64,000 nucleotides of DNA from Deltaproteobacteria bacterium (GTDB lineage: Bacteria; Myxococcota; Kuafuiibacteriia; Kuafuiibacteriales; Kuafuiibacteriaceae): the NCBI GenBank assembly GCA_020632995.1, contig JACKEN010000001.1:1582001-1646000 (forward strand), in the 5' to 3' direction. This document shows, in pieces, positions 15,020 through 22,342 of the stretch. The notes beneath the pieces are model-generated. The model saw nothing but the letters and a program-made list of their open reading frames with translations, searched no databases and was not told the origin of the DNA. The first letter of the stretch is position 1, and every line of letters begins with the position of its first letter. The position numbers were made by a program, and so were the translations under genes.

Positions 15020-18000
15020 ACGACCCCAATATCAAGAGCCACCCTCGTCAGCGCCAACGCGAGGTCCATGTCTCCGTCCTTGGTGCAGGCATCGCTGGCC
15101 TCAGCGCAGCCCACGAACTAGTACGCCGGGGGTTCAAGGTGACCGTCTTGGAGAAGGCCTGCGGTCGGATGACGCCGAATCCGGGCCTGCCAATCGTTGA
15201 TCAATACGACCCAAAGAGGAAGGACATGCGGTTCGAGCCGACCGTCGGGGGAGTGGCGCGCACACAATGGACGAGCGTTGCGCACGAGTCACCCTCGGAC
15301 ACCGGAGCCAACCCCGAGGTGCGAGTACACGCGACCCAGTCGCTCGGCGGGCTGGGTTCCTTCATACTTGAGAAGGCTGGTGAACATGAAATCCAGATGC
15401 AAGGCGGGGATGGGAGTTGGCACGCGGTGCCGTTCAAGCGAGGCTCGAACTCCGAGTTTGGGAATTTGGAAACCCTCAAGAGTTGGTACACTGCAAACAG
15501 AAACAAGGGCCGCCTCCAACTAGTCGGGTTGACCTTCCTCGCGGATCCCTACGCAACGCATCAAGATACACAATCCCTCGCGTCAATCCTGGGCATCGAG
15601 AACACATGTCGACGCTTGGCCAAGGCCGGAGCGGACCTTGAAGGAAGGAGTATGCCGAAAGGCGAAGGCAGCGCTGACCTTCTGCCGACGACCCTAGTCG
15701 ACTACCCGCTGGACTCCGAGGACACCAAACTTCTCTCTACCGCCGAGGAGTTCCCAGGCGCTTTACTCCGCGTGCATCAACCTGACTCGGAGGCCGTCAC
15801 AAATGCAGGGAATCGCGATGTCGGCTTCTTGCCGGGCGAACACGGCTTTCGCTTCTTCCCTGGGTTCTACCGGCACCTACGGGAACTGCTCCGCGAAATC
15901 ACGATCTACGACACACAGGCGGGCCGCTTCACGGACCGCACAGTCCACGACAACCTGATTGAGGTCGACTGGCAGGTCATGACGGATCCAACACGTCTTG
16001 CGCCTACCGCGTTCCGACGTCACCCTCCCGAGAGCGCCCAGGAGTTTCTCGAGCAGTGGTACACGATTCGGAACGACCTCGGCTTCAGGGACGCCGACAT
16101 GCTGCGATTCGTTCTTCGCCTCGCGCGCTTTGCGACTTCGTCGGACCGGCGAAGGGAGCGCCAGTACGAGCGCATCACCTGGTGGGACTTCTTGTCCTTG
16201 GAGAGACTTGACCACGTCCCCCCTGCCCCTCGCGACGAAGTGGCATCGAGGTACAAAATCAGCGACACGCATAAGCGATTGAGCTACGGGGTTCGAATCG
16301 AGCGTGCACTCAAGCATTCGCCCCGGGCCCTCGTAGCAATGGACGCCGACGTAACCGACGCCCATACTCAAGGCAACCTGGCAATCCAACTAGCGTTCGA
16401 CCAGTTGGGTCTGAACGAGATGACGGACTCTGTGCTCAACGGGCCGTCGAGTGAGGCTTGGTTCGAGCACTGGTACAACTACCTGGAGAAGCGAGGCGTC
16501 AAGTTCATCGCTGGGGAGGTCACCAAGCTGGACCTCGTCGCTGGGACTGCCGAATACATTGACTTCGAGACGGGCGAGCGTCGTTCGGTTCAGAAGAACG
16601 AAGGCGACGGCCGCGCGGACTACATTGTCTGTGCCCTCGATCCGGTTGCGACGGAGCGCGTTCTCGTTCTCCCGGATCAGCACGAGGTGGTCCCCGAGTC
16701 AACGCTCCGGTTCATCGAACGATACCGTGACTGGGTACAACGACCTGGACCTGATCGGGAAGTCCGCAATCCCCAGCGATTGGCGCCTGAGCCGGATGTG
16801 GGTGATAGGTTCCAGCTTCTCGGTGGTATGCAGTTCTTCTTCGAGCGCCCCGTATCCTTCGCAGACGCACACCTGTATTTCGGCGAGTCGCCATGGGGCA
16901 TCATGGCTGTATCACAGTTCCAGTTTTGGGATCGATGGCTGAGTGAGAACTGGGGAGGGTCGCGTTTCGTAAGTAATCTTAGCTTGGTGTGGGGTGCGTG
17001 GCGGGAGCCACCCAAATTGGATGACAGGATTAAGACTCTGATATGCAGGGCGCAGGCGGTCTATAAGCCCAGGACGGCTGTCCTTAAGTACGATCGAGCG
17101 TGGCTCAGCCCAAGCAGCTACGCTCCGCGCGGGCTAGCTCATGAGACCAGGGAGCAGTTGGCTTGGTGTATGGGTACGACGGCCCAGTTCGATCCAGACC
17201 TTCATATACCGAGCGCGTACGCCTTCCACATCGACGACTACATTCAGTTCCGGCGCACGGCAAAGGAGGGCGAAGACCCGCTGCCGATCTGGAACCTCAG
17301 CCCCTATCCGATCAACGTCGTTGGTGACTGGGACTCGAGGCCTACTGGAGAGCCATGGGACCCTCATGCGAGGAAGAACCGACGCAAAGGTGCCCCACCG
17401 GACGGCTACGTCCTTCACGGTAAGGGAGCACGGGTGGTCTTCGCGGGCGCGCACATGCGAACCTTCACGCGTATGGCCACGATGGAGTCAGCCGCGGAGT
17501 CGGCCCGACATGCCGTAAACAAGATCCTGAACAACTTAGATGACGAAGTCCGAGGGAGGGCAGGAACCTCTGATCCGAATATGTCCGCGGTTCACTCAGG
17601 CGCACCTCCGGAGGCAGGCGCGGGAGTGCATGACGGCGACCGGGGCGAACTCAAGCAACGGTTGCTGGAGTTCGGCGGCTCCACTACCGCCGAAGCGACC
17701 GCGAGCCACTTCCGCAAACGAGGCGGGCCGATTTCAAAGGTAAAGGCACAGGACACGCCAATGTACCGAACGACGCATTTCGGCGACTATTGCCGGGTCT
17801 GGGACCCTCGGCGGTTCGAGCTTCCCTCCCTGGATTTCTGGAAGAGGATCGACGAGGAGTTGCTCAAAGCGGCAGGCCAACGCGAGATGCCGGAAGACGG
17901 GCGACACCCCTATCCGGACGATATCCCTAACAACGAAGCCTATACACCGCGCTATCCGCACGTGTTTGACCTGATAGGTCTCGACAAGCTGCCGAAGCAG

Positions 18001-18144
18001 GTTGAGGACTCTGACCTTTCTATCGAACAGACCTTCGATCTGCTAACCGCCGTCCTTCAGGCGGCCAAGAAGGCGATCCAATCGGATGACCCCGCTTCCG
18101 CGGTAAGGGCCCTCCTGACAGCGATCGACAACGTCATCAGATGA
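15016..18144 (+). CDS. Large FAD-dependent amine-oxidase-family oxidoreductase (desaturase-like) with C-terminal extension
   Basis: The 1042-residue protein opens with a Rossmann FAD motif, VSVLGAGIAGLSAAHEL with GxGxxG at residues 23-28 and an acidic residue ending VTVLEK, then GGVART. GEHGFRFFPGFYRHLRE is characteristic of phytoene-desaturase / hydroxysqualene-dehydroxylase relatives. The second FAD-binding patch, VVFAGAHMRTFTRMATMESAAESAR, lies near residues 810-835. About 200 further residues follow with no similarity I can name. It may desaturate or dehydroxylate an isoprenoid chain. The start is TTG at 15016 in a TTGA overlap with the SCP2-like stop, so coupling with the operon is clear. 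It is roughly twice the length of ordinary CrtI proteins because of internal insertions and the tail. Confidence 0.8.
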   Translation: MNDPNIKSHPRQRQREVHVSVLGAGIAGLSAAHELVRRGFKVTVLEKACGRMTPNPGLPIVDQYDPKRKDMRFEPTVGGVARTQWTSVAHESPSDTGANPEVRVHATQSLGGLGSFILEKAGEHEIQMQGGDGSWHAVPFKRGSNSEFGNLETLKSWYTANRNKGRLQLVGLTFLADPYATHQDTQSLASILGIENTCRRLAKAGADLEGRSMPKGEGSADLLPTTLVDYPLDSEDTKLLSTAEEFPGALLRVHQPDSEAVTNAGNRDVGFLPGEHGFRFFPGFYRHLRELLREITIYDTQAGRFTDRTVHDNLIEVDWQVMTDPTRLAPTAFRRHPPESAQEFLEQWYTIRNDLGFRDADMLRFVLRLARFATSSDRRRERQYERITWWDFLSLERLDHVPPAPRDEVASRYKISDTHKRLSYGVRIERALKHSPRALVAMDADVTDAHTQGNLAIQLAFDQLGLNEMTDSVLNGPSSEAWFEHWYNYLEKRGVKFIAGEVTKLDLVAGTAEYIDFETGERRSVQKNEGDGRADYIVCALDPVATERVLVLPDQHEVVPESTLRFIERYRDWVQRPGPDREVRNPQRLAPEPDVGDRFQLLGGMQFFFERPVSFADAHLYFGESPWGIMAVSQFQFWDRWLSENWGGSRFVSNLSLVWGAWREPPKLDDRIKTLICRAQAVYKPRTAVLKYDRAWLSPSSYAPRGLAHETREQLAWCMGTTAQFDPDLHIPSAYAFHIDDYIQFRRTAKEGEDPLPIWNLSPYPINVVGDWDSRPTGEPWDPHARKNRRKGAPPDGYVLHGKGARVVFAGAHMRTFTRMATMESAAESARHAVNKILNNLDDEVRGRAGTSDPNMSAVHSGAPPEAGAGVHDGDRGELKQRLLEFGGSTTAEATASHFRKRGGPISKVKAQDTPMYRTTHFGDYCRVWDPRRFELPSLDFWKRIDEELLKAAGQREMPEDGRHPYPDDIPNNEAYTPRYPHVFDLIGLDKLPKQVEDSDLSIEQTFDLLTAVLQAAKKAIQSDDPASAVRALLTAIDNVIR

Positions 18145-18178
18145 CTGCCCGCCCTGAGGTGGCTTCGCCGCTAGACAC

Positions 18179-21100
18179 CTACAGAGGAGGGGGAACGAGC
18201 AGAGCGGCCAGTTTGTCAGGAGCCTTGGCGCCCAACCGCTCAAGCGTAGCCCGGGCACCGCGACTCGACGCTGGTTCCCAGGTTCTGGCTGATGCGGCGT
18301 GCAGGGACATACCGAGGCGATCGAAGGCGGCAGCTGCCGACGCGTAACTTCCAAGCACTGATAGACCTCGGGCGTTGAGCGCTGCCGCGATCGCAGCTGC
18401 GTAGGCTTGGGCGATGGGCTCGGTGCTCTTGCGCAAAGTCCGGTACTGGCGGCGCGCGTCGCGTTCGCCGCCGTCGTAGGCCAGTGCCGCGCGCGCACGG
18501 AGGTACTTTGCGTCGACGCCCACGAAGCGCAGTGCGAGGAAGGCGCCGGCGGAGAGCTTCGGCCAGTCACGAAGCAGGACCTCATAGGCCGCGCGTCCTT
18601 CTCCCCTATAGAGATGACGCTCCGCTGCTGCAACGAGTCGGTAGTAATCAGCGGAGCTGTAGGCCGCGTGAGGCCACGCCTTGCTTCTGTCCAAGCGCTT
18701 GTAAGGAGATTCTGCCGCGTCATCGACGAGGCCGATGACCGCTGGGTGACCGGCGGATACACCGGCCAAAGCAACGTCATCGTCACGGTGCAGAGCGGAC
18801 CTTCTCGCGGTGTCGACGAGTTCGCGCAACGCGCCCACATCCCCACGCATCGCGAGTGCGATCGCGAGGTAGGTTCGATTGATGGAGCGTTCCCACTCGA
18901 TCCCGAGCTCGATGTCGTCGAGCCGGCGCTCCGCGGAGAAGCCATGCTCTATCGCGTCGGCCCATCGTGCCTCGAAAGTCGCACGTGCGGCCAAGGAGAT
19001 GTCGAGCCACGCCCAGTCGTAGTTGGTGCCGTGTCTCTCGCAGAGGTCCCTGGCGCGCGCGAGCAGGCGATCGACACGGCGTTCTAGGAAGGGCACGCCA
19101 ATCGTGCACTCGGCCACCGCTTCGAAGCTAAGACTTCGGATGAGCGCCGACTCGTCGCCACCGCGTTCAGCAAGTATTAGGTGCCGCAGCAAGAGCACGT
19201 CGGCCAAAGAATGATTGACGTGGGATAGCGAAGAGCAGCCTGCCCAGAGCACGTCGAGTTGCAGGCCGCTAGTCGGCGTCGGCGTGAGCCGTGTTGGGCG
19301 CAGTCCAATTCCCTGCAACAGGATACGCAGCCTGAGGAGGCTAGACCATAGGATGGTGCTTCGAGGCCCAGAAGGGAGCCTAATGCCGAAGCCTCTGAGC
19401 ACGCGCTGGAGCTCCGACAGCCCCGCCCCAGGATCTCCACATCGAATCAGCTCACGCGCGCCGCGCATCCGGTACCCAACGATGTCTTCTGAATGGCCTC
19501 CTTCCTCGGTCCCGATGGCGGCAGCCTGGAGGAACCGAGTTCCAGCTAGCCGCGACAGCCCCAGGCTGGCATCAACGTCGGCTCGGAGCCCACAGACCGA
19601 CGAGGTTCTCGCCAGGGCCGGGTCCAACGCCTCCACCCGGTCAAGCTGCGCCTTGGCGGTCGAGAAGCGAAGGTGCTCGACGGACATGCGAGCCGCTCGC
19701 TCGAACTCCAGCGCGGCATCGTGTACCTGGCCCCCGGCTTCGAGGTGGTGGGCCTTGAGGTCGTGGGATGTCGGTGCCACGGACTCGTAGGCACGGGCAA
19801 GCCGAAGATGAGCATCGACCAACGCCTTCTTGGAGTGCTCTCGAAGGTGCGCCTGGCGCACGACATCATGGTAGACCTCGACAGTGGGTTCGCCGAAGAC
19901 AAGGACTTCCGTGAGAAGGTGGTCGCGCTGCATAGCGAGAAAGGCCTGAAAGAGCCCATCCGCTTGGCGGGTGGCTTCCTGAATGAGTGCCCAACTCAGT
20001 GGTGCTGGCGACGCTGCAACCAATTCGAGAAGTTGCTGCCCAACGCCCTCGTGCCGCTTCATCCGGGACGCGATCAGGGCTTCAGTGAGGTCGCCCTCGA
20101 TCCTCTGTCCATGTTGCTCTGCGATGTCGAGGACCAACATCGGAAGTGTGCGGAGTGCATCCAGCTCGCGCGTTGAGAGTTGTTCCGAGGCGACCCCCAT
20201 CTCTTCGGCTAGGCGACGCGCTGACGCAGCGTCGAGCTTGTCGAGCGTCAAGTCCCAGTCCGCGTGGCGCTCGAGAACTGTCTTGACATCGCCGTCGACA
20301 GCCTCTGGCCGGAGGGACACAACGATCGTCACATTCTCCAGTTGGAACTCGACCAGGGACATAAGGAGGTCGATGTCGTCCCGGCCGGCCCAATGAAGGT
20401 CGTCCACCCAGACGATAGTCGGTCTATCCGCTACGCAGCCCAACAAGTCCCGGAAGACCCGCACCGCCGCCATCAGTTCCTCCCGACCCGAGGGCGCGTG
20501 GCTCAATTCAACTGGAGGATCCTCATGGCCCGGCAAACGACGAAGCGTGGGGAACAGCCGCGCGGCAGCTCGCATCTCCACGGAAGAGGCGCGGACCTCG
20601 AATGCTCGGGCAGAGAGGCAGTCAGCGATCTGGTCGGAGATCTCATCCCATGCCCGCATGTTCACTTGCTCTTGAGGGTGGCACCTTCCTCGCAAGATCT
20701 GGTGCGAATCCGTATCCTCGAACCGAGCGAGAACGCGACGCACCAGCGTCGACTTCCCGATTCCCGAGTGGCCCCGCAAGACACAGAGCCGCGGACGAGG
20801 TCGGACCCCCGTGAGAGCATGCTCCAGCGCCTCGATTTCGCTCTCCCTTCCCACGAAGAGATCCCACTTCCGCGCTCGTCGCAAGGGGGCGACGCGCCTC
20901 CCGTCCAAGCCTTCGAGAAGGTGCAGCGCTCCGTCTAAAGTCATCCGTCGGTGCGGGTCAGCCGTGAGCAGACCCACGAGCAACTTCTTGTGGGGAGAAG
21001 GAAGCCAGGATGGAAGGTCTTCCTCCGAACGAATCGCTCCGGCGAGTGGGGGGCGCCCGAGGAGCGCCTCGGCAAGTGTGACACCAACGCTGTAGATATC

Positions 21101-21682
21101 AGACGACGGGCCGATCGGCTCGGACCCCCATGCCTCAGGCGCGAGATATGCCAGAGTGCCAGCGACGCCGGCCCGCCGGCCCTGTCGCGTGGCGAGGCCG
21201 AAGTCGGCAAGGAGTGCTCGCGTACGACCCTCGTCGACGAGAACATTGTGTGGCTTGACGTCTCGATGGACTAGGCCCTGGGCGTGCAGGTAGGCAACGG
21301 CCTGAAGGACATCGATCGCGAAGCGGTCAAAGTCGACGAACGCCTCCCGAGAAGCTGGAGAGTCAACTCCGCGGATCGAGGCCAAGGCATGTGTGATTGG
21401 CATCCCCCCCGCGACCAGCCGCATCGTCAAACAAGCGCTTTTGTCTCTGACGTGTAGCTCGTAGAGTTCGAGGAGACTTGGGTGATCCAGAGTCGCGCGG
21501 ACACGGAACTCGCCCTTAAGGTCAAGGTACCTCTGGGGTTCGAAAGCCGCCACGATCTTCAGTGCCACCGTAGCCTGGCGGAGTCGGTCATAGGCCTGGT
21601 ACACGACGCCGCATGCACCTCGACCAAGCTCATGATGAAGCGCATAGCGGTCGGCGAGCTCAGAATCCTGTAGTACCAACAT
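18179..21682 (-). CDS. Serine/threonine protein kinase fused to AAA ATPase and helical-repeat domains
   Basis: This is a 1167-residue protein. Residues 13-270 are a Hanks-type kinase: GRGACGVV loop, Lys42 in VALKIV, HRDVKPHN at 139-146, DFGLA and APEAWGS. It is followed near residue 325 by an STAND/AAA-type ATPase with Walker A GHSGIGKST and Walker B TIVWVDDLHWAG, then a long TPR-like helical region to the end. The same layout occurs in PknK-type regulators. It is encoded opposite the biosynthetic operon with only 34 bases between the stop codons, inside the island, so it probably senses a signal and controls this pathway or an associated stress. ATG 21682 is preferred; a GTG at 21754 is possible. 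Confidence 0.88.
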   Translation of the reverse strand: MLVLQDSELADRYALHHELGRGACGVVYQAYDRLRQATVALKIVAAFEPQRYLDLKGEFRVRATLDHPSLLELYELHVRDKSACLTMRLVAGGMPITHALASIRGVDSPASREAFVDFDRFAIDVLQAVAYLHAQGLVHRDVKPHNVLVDEGRTRALLADFGLATRQGRRAGVAGTLAYLAPEAWGSEPIGPSSDIYSVGVTLAEALLGRPPLAGAIRSEEDLPSWLPSPHKKLLVGLLTADPHRRMTLDGALHLLEGLDGRRVAPLRRARKWDLFVGRESEIEALEHALTGVRPRPRLCVLRGHSGIGKSTLVRRVLARFEDTDSHQILRGRCHPQEQVNMRAWDEISDQIADCLSARAFEVRASSVEMRAAARLFPTLRRLPGHEDPPVELSHAPSGREELMAAVRVFRDLLGCVADRPTIVWVDDLHWAGRDDIDLLMSLVEFQLENVTIVVSLRPEAVDGDVKTVLERHADWDLTLDKLDAASARRLAEEMGVASEQLSTRELDALRTLPMLVLDIAEQHGQRIEGDLTEALIASRMKRHEGVGQQLLELVAASPAPLSWALIQEATRQADGLFQAFLAMQRDHLLTEVLVFGEPTVEVYHDVVRQAHLREHSKKALVDAHLRLARAYESVAPTSHDLKAHHLEAGGQVHDAALEFERAARMSVEHLRFSTAKAQLDRVEALDPALARTSSVCGLRADVDASLGLSRLAGTRFLQAAAIGTEEGGHSEDIVGYRMRGARELIRCGDPGAGLSELQRVLRGFGIRLPSGPRSTILWSSLLRLRILLQGIGLRPTRLTPTPTSGLQLDVLWAGCSSLSHVNHSLADVLLLRHLILAERGGDESALIRSLSFEAVAECTIGVPFLERRVDRLLARARDLCERHGTNYDWAWLDISLAARATFEARWADAIEHGFSAERRLDDIELGIEWERSINRTYLAIALAMRGDVGALRELVDTARRSALHRDDDVALAGVSAGHPAVIGLVDDAAESPYKRLDRSKAWPHAAYSSADYYRLVAAAERHLYRGEGRAAYEVLLRDWPKLSAGAFLALRFVGVDAKYLRARAALAYDGGERDARRQYRTLRKSTEPIAQAYAAAIAAALNARGLSVLGSYASAAAAFDRLGMSLHAASARTWEPASSRGARATLERLGAKAPDKLAALLVPPPL

Positions 21683-21921
21683 GAGGGCCCAATGCGGTGT
21701 GATGGTCGCGAGCGGAGCCACCCAGTAGTACCTCGAAAGCCGGCTCACGCACACCTACGAGGCTGATCTGGCGCATTCGGGCCGGTCCGACGAGCCCGTG
21801 GCTATACTCCGACAGGCTGCCTGCCCATTCTCCTCGGCACAGGCGGCGTGCCTAGAGAGCAGCTGCGTTCCTCCCGACGAGCCCACCCTGCTCGACGAGC
21901 CCATCCTCTCGAGCGAGGACT

Positions 21922-21986
21922 GCGCCATCCTCAAGGCGCAGGTCGCGTTGAAGGCACAGCGGGCGGCGGGTCAGCTCGAGGACTGA
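21922..21986 (+). pseudogene. 3' fragment of the Npt-type transporter gene
   Basis: The plus strand here encodes AILKAQVALKAQRAAGQLED and stop, identical to the C-terminus of the transporter at 9606-11117. Nothing upstream resembles the rest of that gene, so it is a relic created by the repeat. It shows that in the ancestral locus the transporter and comEC overlapped tail to tail by about 56 bases. Confidence 0.9.
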
Positions 21987-22342
21987 GACCGCGCTGGCGC
22001 CGCGCCTCGTAGCTGTAGACCTCGAGCGCCTCCCCGTCGGTGCGCACGATGATCGCGCCCTCGAGGTCGGTGCGCCACACCCGCACCCCGGCCGCCTCCA
22101 GGCGCGCCACCACCTCGGGGTGCGGGAAGCCGAAGTGGTTATGCAGCCCGCACGAGAGCACCGCGTGCTCGGGGCTCACCGCGGTCAGGAACGCGTCGGT
22201 GGTCGAGGAGCGGCTCCCGTGGTGGCCCGCCTTCAGGACGTCCGCGTCGAGGCACTCGGCGCACGCCTGCAACAGATCTTGCTCCGCCACCGCCTCGGCG
22301 TCGCCCACCATCAGGATCCGCCGCGCCCCGAGCTCGACGCTG
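21922..22342. repeat. 421-bp direct repeat bordering the island, right copy
   Basis: This is the partner of 11053-11473 at an offset of 10,869 bases. It spans the last 20 codons of the transporter and the 3' part of intact comEC. Nine single-base differences, including three in a row just after the transporter stop, show that the copies have either diverged since duplication or came from different strains. Confidence 0.95.

Larger units (their letters stand above)
11474..21921. mobile_element. Repeat-bounded genomic island carrying an isoprenoid-type operon and its putative kinase regulator
   Basis: This 10.4-kb segment lies between two nearly identical 421-bp repeats and splits what was one convergent transporter/comEC junction. 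Its base composition differs from the flanks: hand-counted lines give about 50% GC at 15361-15420 and 57% at 16861-16920, against 72% at 9241-9300. It also uses codons such as ATA, TTA and CTA that are scarce next to it. It holds six coupled plus-strand genes and one convergent minus-strand kinase gene. There is no integrase, transposase, tRNA or terminal inverted repeat, so homologous recombination of an incoming molecule that carried the same junction (Campbell-type insertion), or an unequal duplication, explains the structure better than an integrase. Confidence 0.82.

Noticed and set aside
13597..18144. Ordinary carotenoid gene cluster
   Set aside because: CrtC-like and desaturase-like genes are present, but no phytoene synthase, cyclase or CrtI of normal size is found, so the product cannot be called a carotenoid.
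11474..21921. Prophage or integrative element with its own integrase
   Set aside because: None of the seven genes resembles an integrase, recombinase, relaxase or phage structural protein.
21798..21986. A 62-codon gene at the right island boundary
   Set aside because: Its last third is the duplicated transporter C-terminus and the rest is unlike any protein; it is a junction product.
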